DNA of 64,000 bases, taken from Arthrobacter sp. GMC3 (GTDB taxonomy: Bacteria > Actinomycetota > Actinomycetes > Actinomycetales > Micrococcaceae). Location: positions 124,001-188,000 of the forward strand of contig NZ_PJIO01000003.1 in the NCBI RefSeq assembly GCF_002929305.1, written 5' to 3'. A program made the position numbers and the translations under genes. Within the stretch, counting starts at the first letter, position 1. Every line of letters starts with the position of its first letter. Of the stretch, positions 1 to 7,517 are shown piece by piece. The notes under the pieces are model-generated. The model did not search any database, was not told the DNA's origin, and worked only from the letters and a program-made list of their open reading frames with translations.

Positions 1-986
1 TCGGTGACCGAGATGTCGGAGAACGGAACGCCGTAGACCTTTTCGACGTCGTACGGGGAGAACAGGTACATGTCCTCGTCGCGCTTGGCCAGCTCAAAGG
101 TGATGTCCGGCACCACAACACCGAGCGAAAGGGTCTTGATGCGGACCTTCTCATCAGCGTTTTCGCGCTTGGTGTCCAGGAAGCGGTTGATGTCCGGGTG
201 GTGGGCGTGCAGGTACACAGCCCCTGCACCCTGGCGGGCGCCAAGCTGGTTGGCGTAGGAGAAGCTGTCCTCGAGAAGCTTCATCACGGGGATGACGCCG
301 GAGGACTGGTTCTCGATCTGCTTAATGGGGGCGCCCACTTCGCGGATGTTGGTCAGCGCGAACGCCACACCGCCGCCACGCTTGGACAACTGCAAAGCGG
401 AGTTGATGGAGCGGCCAATGGACTCCATGTTGTCTTCGATGCGCAGCAGGAAGCAGGAGACCAGCTCGCCACGCTGGCGCTTGCCAGCGTTCAGGAACGT
501 GGGGGTGGCTGGCTGGAAGCGTCCGCCGATGATTTCGTCAACCATCTTCATGGCCAAGGCCTCGTCGCCGCGGGCCAGGTGCAGGGCAACCATGCAGACA
601 CGGTCCTCGTAGCGCTCCAGGTAGCGGTTTCCGTCGAAGGTCTTCAGCGTGTAGGACGTGTAGAACTTGAACGCGCCCAGGAAGGTTTCAAAGCGGAACT
701 TCTTCTTGTACGCATGGTTGTACAGGTCACGGATGAAGTTCATCGTGTACTGGTCAAGCGTCTCGCGCTCGTAGTACTCGTTCTTCACCAGGTAGTCCAG
801 CTTTTCTTCCAGGTCGTGGAAGAACACGGTGTTGTTATTCACGTGCTGCAAGAAGTACTGGCGGGCTGCGGCGCGGTCGGCGTCGAACTGGATCTCACCC
901 TTGGAGTTGTAAAGGTTGAGCATGGCGTTCAGCTCGTGGTATCCCAGGCCCTCCCACGCGGCAGGCATGTCCTTGGACGCCTTCAC
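1..986 (-). CDS. nrdE: Ribonucleotide reductase class Ib alpha subunit, N-terminal part (cut by window edge)
   Basis: This is the N-terminal ~328 residues of the large catalytic subunit that reduces ribonucleoside diphosphates to deoxyribonucleotides. The visible part has the NrdE N-terminal cap ([10 protein letters not shown]), the [11 protein letters not shown] stretch, the substrate-binding [11 protein letters not shown] segment and [14 protein letters not shown] with its active-site cysteine. The other catalytic cysteines lie beyond the window. The GTG at 986 overlaps the nrdI stop as GTGA, which suggests translational coupling; an in-frame ATG at 968 (MPAAWEG) is the alternative start. 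It is the third gene of nrdH-nrdI-nrdE. nrdF is expected further left but is not visible. Confidence 0.96.
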   Translation of the reverse strand, partial: MKASKDMPAAWEGLGYHELNAMLNLYNSKGEIQFDADRAAARQYFLQHVNNNTVFFHDLEEKLDYLVKNEYYERETLDQYTMNFIRDLYNHAYKKKFRFETFLGAFKFYTSYTLKTFDGNRYLERYEDRVCMVALHLARGDEALAMKMVDEIIGGRFQPATPTFLNAGKRQRGELVSCFLLRIEDNMESIGRSINSALQLSKRGGGVAFALTNIREVGAPIKQIENQSSGVIPVMKLLEDSFSYANQLGARQGAGAVYLHAHHPDINRFLDTKRENADEKVRIKTLSLGVVVPDITFELAKRDEDMYLFSPYDVEKVYGVPFSDISVT

Positions 987-1465
987 AGTTGAGCCTGGTT
1001 CAGAGACAATCGTGTCCAAAATTCTTCCAATCCTTCGTGAACGCGGGCCACGTCCTCAGAGGTGCCCATGAGTTCAAAACGGTAGAGATGCGGTACTTGG
1101 CATTTGACCGAGATAATGTCCCCGGCCAGACAATACGTTTCACCAAAGTTCGTGTTTCCGGCGCCGACGACGCCACGAATCAGGTCCCGGTTCCTCTCTA
1201 TGTTGAGGAACTTGATGACCTGCTTTGGTACTGCCCCGTGTCCGGAGTCCCCGCCATACGTGGGAAGGACCAAAACATAGGGTTCTTGAGCTATAAGTGT
1301 GTCTTCATGGGTGTAGACCGGTAACCGCGCCGCGTCCATGTTGAGTTTCTCCACAAACCGATGGGTGTTATCGGAGGTGGAGGAAAAGTAGATCAAACGG
1401 CTAGTTGTGCGTCGCCCGGCAACCTGACTGGCAGCTGATGTTGGCGCAATGACGTTCATTTTCAT
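983..1465 (-). CDS. nrdI: NrdI flavodoxin-like protein
   Basis: NrdI is a small FMN protein that supplies the oxidant for assembling the dimanganese-tyrosyl cofactor of class Ib NrdF. The 160-residue product has the flavodoxin-like phosphate loop [18 protein letters not shown] near residues 24-41 and the [14 protein letters not shown] stretch typical of NrdI. It lies between nrdH and nrdE in the usual order. The start at 1465 is preceded closely by AGGAAG; a second in-frame ATG at 1459 has better spacing to that site and may be the true start. The stop overlaps the nrdE GTG. Confidence 0.95.
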   Translation of the reverse strand: MKMNVIAPTSAASQVAGRRTTSRLIYFSSTSDNTHRFVEKLNMDAARLPVYTHEDTLIAQEPYVLVLPTYGGDSGHGAVPKQVIKFLNIERNRDLIRGVVGAGNTNFGETYCLAGDIISVKCQVPHLYRFELMGTSEDVARVHEGLEEFWTRLSLNQAQL

Positions 1466-1493
1466 CGCTTCCTAACCGGGCTCGCTTGCTGCT

Positions 1494-1524
1494 GTGGGGC
1501 CAACCCCGTGAGCGTTGGCCCCAC
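1494..1524 (-). other. Perfect hairpin in the nrdH-nrdI spacer
   Basis: The 118-bp spacer between nrdH and nrdI holds a 10-bp perfect inverted repeat (GTGGGGCCAA and TTGGCCCCAC, 11-nt loop). No T-run follows on the transcribed strand. It may be a processing or stabilising stem within the nrdHIE mRNA, or a partial attenuator that leaves nrdH more abundant than nrdIE. The structure is seen; its role is inference. Confidence 0.5.
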
Positions 1525-1583
1525 CCGTGCACTAGCGGCACGTGATGTCCTGTAATCCGTTGGGCCCGTGGCCCGTGGGAGTA

Positions 1584-1829
1584 TCAGGCTACGTTCGAGG
1601 CCGATTCCTGATTGATCTCAGCGATCTTATCCGGGCGGAATCCCGACCAGTGATCTGCGTCGGTGATGACCACGGGGGCCTGCTGGTAGCCGAGGCTCAG
1701 TACGTGTTCCAATGCGGCGGGATCGGTGGAGATGTCTACGCTCTTGTAGGTGACACCCTTTTTGTCCAAAGCCCGGTACGTGGCATTGCACTGAACACAT
1801 GCAGGTTTGGTGTAAACCGTAACGGTCAT
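1584..1829 (-). CDS. nrdH: NrdH-redoxin (glutaredoxin-like)
   Basis: NrdH is a small redoxin that passes electrons from thioredoxin reductase to class Ib ribonucleotide reductase. The 81-residue product begins MTVTVYTKPACVQC, so it has the CVQC active site at residues 11-14, and it ends with the family's SGFRPDKI segment. The ATG at 1829 is preferred over the upstream in-frame start at 1874 because AAAAGGGGATC lies just before it and homologues start at MTVTVY. It is the first gene of the nrd operon. Confidence 0.95.
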   Translation of the reverse strand: MTVTVYTKPACVQCNATYRALDKKGVTYKSVDISTDPAALEHVLSLGYQQAPVVITDADHWSGFRPDKIAEINQESASNVA

Positions 1830-1999
1830 GATCGAGATCCCCTTTTTTCTGAAGAAAATTCTGTGTAGAAGCACTGCTTCGAGTTAGCTTTTTGCGACCC
1901 CACAGGGCCGCTCACTGTCGGAGGGGCCGGACAGCTTCCGCTATGGCCTCGCCAGCGTTTCAGGCCTTGGCCCGAATTGCTTGAAATGATGTATTTGAT

Positions 2000-2011
2000 A
2001 CTACATGTAGT
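2000..2011. promoter_or_regulatory. NrdR-box-like palindrome
   Basis: ACTACATGTAGT is a perfect 12-bp palindrome about 170 bp upstream of nrdH. It resembles the core of NrdR operators, which are 16-bp palindromes found in pairs upstream of ribonucleotide reductase operons. A clear second box at the usual spacing is not visible; the ATGATGTATT repeats on either side could be degenerate partners. The assignment rests on motif and position only. Confidence 0.5.
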
Positions 2012-2071
2012 GCACGCCGCCGGAAGCGACCCCAACATGATGTATTACAAGTATGTCATTTTATGCACCGG

Positions 2072-2146
2072 TAGTCCACAGCTTTAAAGAGTTAAAAGGG
2101 CGAAAATCCAAGGTTTAACCCCTAGCTATCCACAGCCTGTGGAGTA
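2072..2146. promoter_or_regulatory. Cluster of DnaA-box-like sequences
   Basis: Three 9-mers close to the DnaA-box consensus (TTATCCACA or TTGTCCACA) lie within 75 bp: TAGTCCACA at 2072-2080, CTATCCACA at 2126-2134, and TACTCCACA on the minus strand at 2138-2146. The first two each differ from a consensus form at one base; the third differs at two. The last two form the near-palindrome TCCACAG-c-CTGTGGA. DnaA control of nrd genes is known in E. coli; here it is only suggested. Confidence 0.35.
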
Positions 2147-2151
2147 CTTCC

Positions 2152-3417
2152 TCACTTAATTAAGGACGGCGTGTCGGGCGGCTCCGGCGTGTCGGCCATA
2201 GTGGCCGTAGTGCTGGCGTTTCGCACAGGACGGCCGGCCAGGACCGGGGAGAAGACCAGTACCAAGATTCCCGCCAACGGCACCACCAGCAGCCCCACAC
2301 GCAAGGAGGTCGCGTCGGAAAGGGCTCCGACGATGGGTGGGGAGAGCAGAAAAGCCACACGCATCAGCCAACTCACCACCGTCAAACCGGTCCCGGCTGG
2401 CAGCCCCGGCACAGTGTCGGCTGCATGCATAGCTGCGGGCACCAACGTGGCCACACCCAGCCCGGCCGAGGCAAAGCCAGCAATAGTCCCGGGCACGCTG
2501 GGCAGCAATAGGGCAAGGCCCATACCAACGCTCACAATCAGGCCACCGGCTTGGGCCACTTTTCGCTGGCCGAAGCGATCCACGAGTCTATCGCCCAACG
2601 TCCTGCCCACAAACTGAGCCCCCACCAGCGAAACGAAGCCCAGCCCGGCCAGGGCCGCCGGAGCGTCCAAATTCACCGACAGGTACACCGAGGACCAGGT
2701 GCTGCCGGCGTCTTCCACTAGTGCACTTCCTGCAGCGATCACCACTAACGCCATCAGGATCAGGTATTTGTGCCGCCTCCACGGCTGCCGCGCCGAAATG
2801 CTATTCGATGCTGCCGACCCGTCAAGGCTGACGGCGTCGACCATTCTCGGTTCCGGCCCGGCCAGCAAGAGGCGCAGGCAGGACAGCGAGACGGCGGCAA
2901 AGAGTGCCCCGGACACCGCAAGGTGTAAGCCGAGGGGAACGCCCAGCCCTGCTGCACCGGCACCCATGAGTCCACCAGCCACCGCCCCCACACTCCACAC
3001 GGCGTGGAAGGAGTTCAGAATGGACCGGCCGTACATTCGCTGGACACGCAGCCCGTGTGAATTCTGGGCAACGTCGGTGATGGCATCCATGGCTCCACCT
3101 AGGCAAAGTGCAGCGGCAAAGATGATGCCCGAAGGCGCCACCCCTGCCAGCATGATGCCCACGGCGGTCAAGACGGTGCCTGCCACGGCCACCCTTGACG
3201 AGCGGAAGCGTCTGATCAGCATTCCGGAGGCTAGGCCGGCGGCCAGTGCGCCGACAGGGAACGCCGCCACGGCTAGACCAAACTCGGCATTCGATAGCCC
3301 CAGGGCTTCCTTGATGGCCGGGTAGCGTGGAACCAAATTGGCGAACAGGGCACCATTGGTGAAAAACAATGCTGCCACGGCGAAGCGTGCCCGGCGCAGC
3401 TCACGTGTAGAGGTCAT
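2152..3417 (-). CDS. MFS transporter (YbjJ-like)
   Basis: This 421-residue protein has the hydrophobic pattern of a 12-helix major facilitator. It begins with FAVAALFFTNGALFANLVPRYPAIKE, like the YbjJ/MFS subgroup, and has an LGDRLVDRFGQRKV segment matching the cytoplasmic loop between the halves (around residues 270-285). It is the last gene of the acetyltransferase-tetR-MFS operon and overlaps tetR by ATGA (3414-3417). Linkage to a TetR repressor suggests inducible efflux, but the substrate cannot be read from the sequence. Confidence 0.85.
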   Translation of the reverse strand: MTSTRELRRARFAVAALFFTNGALFANLVPRYPAIKEALGLSNAEFGLAVAAFPVGALAAGLASGMLIRRFRSSRVAVAGTVLTAVGIMLAGVAPSGIIFAAALCLGGAMDAITDVAQNSHGLRVQRMYGRSILNSFHAVWSVGAVAGGLMGAGAAGLGVPLGLHLAVSGALFAAVSLSCLRLLLAGPEPRMVDAVSLDGSAASNSISARQPWRRHKYLILMALVVIAAGSALVEDAGSTWSSVYLSVNLDAPAALAGLGFVSLVGAQFVGRTLGDRLVDRFGQRKVAQAGGLIVSVGMGLALLLPSVPGTIAGFASAGLGVATLVPAAMHAADTVPGLPAGTGLTVVSWLMRVAFLLSPPIVGALSDATSLRVGLLVVPLAGILVLVFSPVLAGRPVRNASTTATMADTPEPPDTPSLIK

Positions 3418-3974
3418 GCGGTGCCAACCATTCTATTGACCGCCTCACGGACGGTTTCGTAGGACAGCGGAGAAATCGCCAGCACCCTATGGAGGGAAAG
3501 TCCCTCAATCAAAGCGTCCAGCATGATCGTCGTTCGTTCATCAAAATGCCGCCCCAACGCCACCCGACTTCGTGCCATCCAGGCGTCAGTGACTTCGCGC
3601 AGCTCAGGGCGCCGGGCAGCGAGGGCGTACAGCTCGTAGGTGAGTAGTGAGTTGCGCCGCGCACCGAGCAAATCGCCGGTGATGAGGCCGACGACGGCGT
3701 CACAAGCCTGCTGCTTGTCACTCGCCCCCGCTAGTGCCACCTCGAAGCCGTCGGCCGTCGTGTTGGCTAGTTTCGTGAACGCCGCACCGAGGAGGTCGTC
3801 CAGGCCATTGAAGTGGTAGGTCATCGAACCCAGCGGCACCCCTGCGGCTTGAGCCACTTTTCGGTGGGTGGTGCCTGCAACACCGTGCTCAGCGATGACA
3901 TCAAGGGTCACATCAATAAGGCGCTCACGTCGGTCGGGTTCGTGGCGGCGCAGGGGATGACTGGCCCCGGTCAC
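3414..3974 (-). CDS. TetR-family transcriptional regulator
   Basis: A 186-residue one-domain repressor. The N-terminal helix-turn-helix is clear at about residues 36-55 (THRKVAQAAGVPLGSMTYHF), followed by a helical ligand-binding domain. It overlaps the acetyltransferase upstream (ATGA, 3971-3974) and the MFS gene downstream (ATGA, 3414-3417), so the three genes are probably co-transcribed and coupled. It most likely controls its own operon from the promoter near 4560-4600, where a TGTACA repeat pair is found. Confidence 0.9.
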   Translation of the reverse strand: MTGASHPLRRHEPDRRERLIDVTLDVIAEHGVAGTTHRKVAQAAGVPLGSMTYHFNGLDDLLGAAFTKLANTTADGFEVALAGASDKQQACDAVVGLITGDLLGARRNSLLTYELYALAARRPELREVTDAWMARSRVALGRHFDERTTIMLDALIEGLSLHRVLAISPLSYETVREAVNRMVGTA

Positions 3975-4555
3975 GGTATTTCCCGCACGATCCTGGCCGG
4001 GTTCCCGACTGCCACCACATTGGCTGGCAGATCACGGGTTACCACAGCACCAGTACCCACCACAGTGTTTTCGCCTATGGTGACCCCGGGCAGTACCGCC
4101 ACTCCCCCACCCAGCCAGACATTGTCTGCAATGGTGATGGGCTGGGCCGCCTCCCACTTAGCCCTGCGCAATACGGGATCCACTGGGTGCGTGGGTGTCA
4201 GAAGCTGCACATTGGGCCCTACCATGACGTCTTTTCCGATGGTGATCGGTGCTACGTCCAACGCGGTGAAGTTGAAGTTGATAAAGGTGCCGGCTCCAAT
4301 GGTGATGTAGCTGCCGTAGTCCACGTAGAGCGGCGGGCGGATTTCCACATCAGGGGCGCAGGAGCCGAGCAGTTCGGCAAGGATTTCCTTCGCTCCTTCC
4401 GGGTTGGCCGTCCACGTGCGTGAGTATTCATCCGCCAAACGAATTCCCCGCTGGGCGGCTTTGGCCAGATCCGGGTCATCGGCGATGTAGAGGTCGCCTG
4501 CTTCCATTCGCTCTCGCATGCTGCGTCCGTCGTGGGGCTCAGGGGTCTGGTTCAT
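3971..4555 (-). CDS. Maltose/galactoside O-acetyltransferase family protein
   Basis: This 194-residue left-handed beta-helix acyltransferase transfers acetyl from acetyl-CoA to a sugar hydroxyl in the LacA/Maa/NodL group. It shows the N-terminal MERMEAGDLY-type maltose acetyltransferase helix, hexapeptide repeats from about residue 70 to 190, and the catalytic PTHPVDP loop with His123. The C-terminal GNPARIVREIP is characteristic. It is the first gene of an operon with tetR and an MFS exporter. The exact sugar is unknown. Confidence 0.9.
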   Translation of the reverse strand: MNQTPEPHDGRSMRERMEAGDLYIADDPDLAKAAQRGIRLADEYSRTWTANPEGAKEILAELLGSCAPDVEIRPPLYVDYGSYITIGAGTFINFNFTALDVAPITIGKDVMVGPNVQLLTPTHPVDPVLRRAKWEAAQPITIADNVWLGGGVAVLPGVTIGENTVVGTGAVVTRDLPANVVAVGNPARIVREIP

Positions 4556-4586
4556 AGGGTTCTTCCATCGGTACGAAAAGTTTTAT

Positions 4587-4600
4587 GTACAAATGTACAC
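4587..4600. promoter_or_regulatory. Paired TGTACA motif between divergent genes
   Basis: TGTACA-AA-TGTACA forms a compact symmetric site 32 bp upstream of the acetyltransferase start and about 100 bp upstream of the lysR start. It overlaps the expected promoter position of the acetyltransferase-tetR-MFS operon, so it is a candidate TetR or LysR operator. The role is inferred from symmetry and position. Confidence 0.4.
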
Positions 4601-4699
4601 AATAGGAGGCGTGTCTTCATCTTTTACGCCTGAGTATGGCCGGGTATTGGGCCGCCTATGCTTGCAGGAGTACCTAACCGTTCCGCAAAGGAGCCCGTT

Positions 4700-5632
4700 T
4701 TGATCAACCCGATCCACCTGAAAACCCTGCTGGAGGTGGTCCGCAGGGGATCATTTGCCGCGGCTGCAACACAGTTGGGGTACACGGCGTCGGCCGTTTC
4801 ACAGCAAATGTCTGCCTTGGAGCGGGACACCGGCGTCGAGCTCTTTCACCGCTCAGCCCGCAGTGTTCAGCCCACCGACGCGGCCTTGGTCATGAGCCGC
4901 CACGGCGCCAAAGTCCTCACCGACATCGACGCCCTTCTGGCCGCCAGTTCCCGCACCCAGGAGGGCACCAGCCAGGAACTGCGCCTGGGCATCTTTCCTT
5001 CACTGGCCACCTATGTCCTCCCCCGGCTCTTGCGCAGTCCTCAATGGCCAGATCTGGGCATCAACCTTCATGTTTCGGTGGGCGAACCCCAGCAAACTAT
5101 CGCCGGCCTGCGTACCGGCGGTGATCTTGATGTGGCACTGGTGTATCAAGTGGGTCAGTCCGGACTGGCTTGGCCTCACACCATCAACCGGCAGTGGATC
5201 GGTGATGACAACTTTCGCGTGGTCCTCCCCAAGGCCTGGGGCATCCAGGCCGGCTCCGAAGTTGCCGCATCACAGTTATCGGACATGCCCTGGATCATGC
5301 ATCACCCCGGGACCAGCGACGCCACCGTCATTGAACGGCTTTTTGCCAGCTGCAATCTGCACCCCCGCGTTGCGGCCTACAGCGACGACTTCAATGCGAG
5401 CCTGCAGCTTGCCTCGGTGGGCCTGGGCGCGGCCCTAGTCCCGGAACTGGCACTGACACACCGCCCAGAGAACGTGGTGGTGCTGGATGTGCCCGAGATT
5501 CGGCTGGCCAGGAATATCTTTGCCCTGCTGATCAATGACAAGCGCACGGCCCGCATCGAGGTTTTCGTTGACCAACTGGCTGGTATTTTGGACGAACTTA
5601 CCCGGACCAGTTCGGTAAGGGACACAGCATGA
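4700..5632 (+). CDS. LysR-family transcriptional regulator
   Basis: The product (310 residues from this start) has an N-terminal winged helix-turn-helix (HLKTLLEVVRRGSFAAAATQLGYTASAVSQQMSALE read in short segments, residues ~5-45) and a periplasmic-binding-like effector domain. A TTG start at 4700 is chosen because AAAGGAG lies 6 bp upstream and homologues begin at MINPIHLKTL; an ATG at 4658 would add 14 poorly conserved residues. It is divergent from the acetyltransferase operon and overlaps the SRPBCC gene by ATGA. The target and ligand are unknown. Confidence 0.9.
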   Translation: MINPIHLKTLLEVVRRGSFAAAATQLGYTASAVSQQMSALERDTGVELFHRSARSVQPTDAALVMSRHGAKVLTDIDALLAASSRTQEGTSQELRLGIFPSLATYVLPRLLRSPQWPDLGINLHVSVGEPQQTIAGLRTGGDLDVALVYQVGQSGLAWPHTINRQWIGDDNFRVVLPKAWGIQAGSEVAASQLSDMPWIMHHPGTSDATVIERLFASCNLHPRVAAYSDDFNASLQLASVGLGAALVPELALTHRPENVVVLDVPEIRLARNIFALLINDKRTARIEVFVDQLAGILDELTRTSSVRDTA

Positions 5633-6075
5633 GCGTCCACTTTCAGCTCAAATCCACCAGCGCCCTGCCAGCGGAGACTTTGTTTCACCGTTCGCTGAAC
5701 ATCGACGACCATGTGGCCTCCATGGCGACGTCAAAGGAGGACGCCATTGGTGGTGTAACGGCCGGTGAAATTGGTCTGGGCGAATCTGTCACCTGGCAGG
5801 CCCGCCACTTTGGCATCAAGTTCCGCATGACGAGCCAGATTACTGAGCTTGATGCGCCCCACACCTTCGTCGATCAGCAGACCAGGGGCCCTTTCAAGGA
5901 CTTCCGCCACGAGCATAGCTTCACCGCGGCGAATGGCTACACCACGATGACCGATGACATCTCGTTCACTGCACCCTTTGGGCCGCTGGGCAGGCTTGTG
6001 GAGCGGCTTATTTTGGCCAAGTACCTCCAGCGACTCATCGCTACCCGCAACGACTACCTTTGCCGGGCGGACTAG
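5629..6075 (+). CDS. SRPBCC-family (START/Bet v1-like) protein
   Basis: A 148-residue single-domain protein of the polyketide cyclase/SRPBCC superfamily. The pattern is an early F-x-L beta strand, GEIGLGESVTWQARHFG, then FKDFRHEHSF and MTDDISFTAPFGPLG with a C-terminal helix, as in the YgjI/SRPBCC group of ligand-binding proteins. It overlaps the lysR stop (ATGA, 5629-5632) and ends 4 bp inside the convergent aldehyde dehydrogenase gene. The ligand is unknown; coupling to LysR suggests a shared response. Confidence 0.8.
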   Translation: MSVHFQLKSTSALPAETLFHRSLNIDDHVASMATSKEDAIGGVTAGEIGLGESVTWQARHFGIKFRMTSQITELDAPHTFVDQQTRGPFKDFRHEHSFTAANGYTTMTDDISFTAPFGPLGRLVERLILAKYLQRLIATRNDYLCRAD

Positions 6076-7517
6076 TCTTTCCGAAACTTCTTAGCCGGCG
6101 CCACGAACCGCTTGATGATTTGTTTGGTGATGGCACCAAAAGGCGGGTAGATCAGGGAGAGAGTGTCCGGGGAAAGCGGCTTCTCCAGGATTGCCTTGTG
6201 GTGCGAGAACGTGTCGATGGAATGCTTGCCGTGATAACTCCCCATACCGCTCTCCCCCACCCCACCAAAGGGCAGTCCCGGGACGCTCAGGTGTGCCACA
6301 GGCACACCGAAGTTCAACGCGCCCGACGACGTTTGATCTGTAAATGCCTGCCGTACCTCCTTGTTTTCGCTGAAGACATAAAGGGACAACGGTTTGTCCC
6401 TGGCGTTGATGAAGTCAATGGCCCCCTGTGCCGATTCCACCGTCACAAGCGGTAGGACGGGCCCAAATATCTCACCTTCCATGACGGCAGATTCGGCGTC
6501 GACGTGCATGACGGTCGGTTCGATGTACCGGGTGGCGGCATCTGTTGCACCACCGGCAATGAGTGCCGAGCCGGTGTCCTCTTGCAAGTCCACCGCCAGC
6601 ATGCCGGCCACTCTGGAAAAGGCGCCGTCATTGACCATGCGCCCGTAGGCCAAACTATGGGCGGGCTCGTGTCCGTAGAGATCCGCGATGGCCCCGGGAA
6701 GCTCGTCGGCCAGGCGCGCCAGGGCAGTATCTGTTCCTAGGACATAGTCCGGCGCCACACAGGTTTGTCCGGCATTCATGAATTTGCCCCACGCGATTCG
6801 GGCCGCGGCGGCACGCGCATCCACGGTGTCATCAATGTAGACCGGTGACTTTCCACCGAGCTCCAGGGTTACTGGCGTGAGATTTTTCGCAGCCGCAGCC
6901 ATGACAATCCGACCCACCCGCCCGTTGCCGGTGTAAAAGATGTGATCAAAGCGTTGTTCCAACAGCGTGGTGGTTTCCGGCACGCCGCCCTCCACGATGC
7001 TCACCGCCCCCGCCAGATACTGGGGAATGAGCTTGGCCAGAACCGCGGAACTGGCAGGGGCCAGCTCGCTGGGTTTTGCCACCACGACGTTCCCGGCTGC
7101 GAGCGCACCGATGACAGGTGCCAGCAGAAGTTGAATGGGGTAGTTCCAGGGTGCGATGACAAGGACAAGGCCCAGGGGTTCCAGGACTGTTGCGGCTTTG
7201 GCTGGCATGAGTGCCAGTGGCACGGGAACTTTCCGTGGAGCCAGCCATGAGGACAGGTGTTTGACCGTATGGGCTATCTCGGCGGTGAGGAAGCCGATTT
7301 CGGTCAGCCAGGCTTCGGCCGGGTGTTTGCCGAGGTCGGCTGCGAGCGCCGCAGTGAAGTCGTCGCGGTGTTCTGTCAGCATGCGGTTCATGGCTTTGAG
7401 TTGGCTGAGCCGCCAGTCAAGGGGCTTGGTGGTCCCTGTGGTGAAGAGTTGCCGTGCGGCGTCCACCGTTGCTGGAATGCTATTTGTTGCTGTGATGTCC
7501 GTTTCCTGTGCGCTCAT
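6072..7517 (-). CDS. NAD(P)-dependent aldehyde dehydrogenase (class 3-like)
   Basis: This 481-residue enzyme oxidises aldehydes to acids. It has the substrate-channel motif APWNYP (122-127), the general base in LELGGKSP (Glu219), and the nucleophile in NAGQTCVAP (Cys253). The length, the motifs and the FGGVGESGMGSYHGKHS segment near the C-terminus fit the membrane-associated ALDH3/coniferyl-aldehyde dehydrogenase group. It overlaps the HNH gene upstream (7514-7517) and is convergent with the SRPBCC gene. It may therefore be read from the LexA-box promoter upstream of the HNH gene. Confidence 0.93.
   Translation of the reverse strand: MSAQETDITATNSIPATVDAARQLFTTGTTKPLDWRLSQLKAMNRMLTEHRDDFTAALAADLGKHPAEAWLTEIGFLTAEIAHTVKHLSSWLAPRKVPVPLALMPAKAATVLEPLGLVLVIAPWNYPIQLLLAPVIGALAAGNVVVAKPSELAPASSAVLAKLIPQYLAGAVSIVEGGVPETTTLLEQRFDHIFYTGNGRVGRIVMAAAAKNLTPVTLELGGKSPVYIDDTVDARAAAARIAWGKFMNAGQTCVAPDYVLGTDTALARLADELPGAIADLYGHEPAHSLAYGRMVNDGAFSRVAGMLAVDLQEDTGSALIAGGATDAATRYIEPTVMHVDAESAVMEGEIFGPVLPLVTVESAQGAIDFINARDKPLSLYVFSENKEVRQAFTDQTSSGALNFGVPVAHLSVPGLPFGGVGESGMGSYHGKHSIDTFSHHKAILEKPLSPDTLSLIYPPFGAITKQIIKRFVAPAKKFRKD

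Larger units (their letters stand above)
1830..2151 (-). promoter_or_regulatory. Regulatory region upstream of nrdH
   Basis: This 322-bp stretch between the MFS stop and nrdH contains no convincing gene. It holds the 12-bp palindrome ACTACATGTAGT (2000-2011), a direct repeat of ATGATGTATT (1986-1995 and 2037-2046), an AT-rich tract at about 2080-2120, and three DnaA-box-like 9-mers. It probably contains the nrdHIE promoter and operators. No single -35/-10 pair stands out clearly enough to name. Confidence 0.6.

Noticed and set aside
1826..2038. Open frame upstream of nrdH
   Set aside because: It overlaps the nrdH start region and the promoter palindrome, has an irregular composition and no ribosome-binding site.
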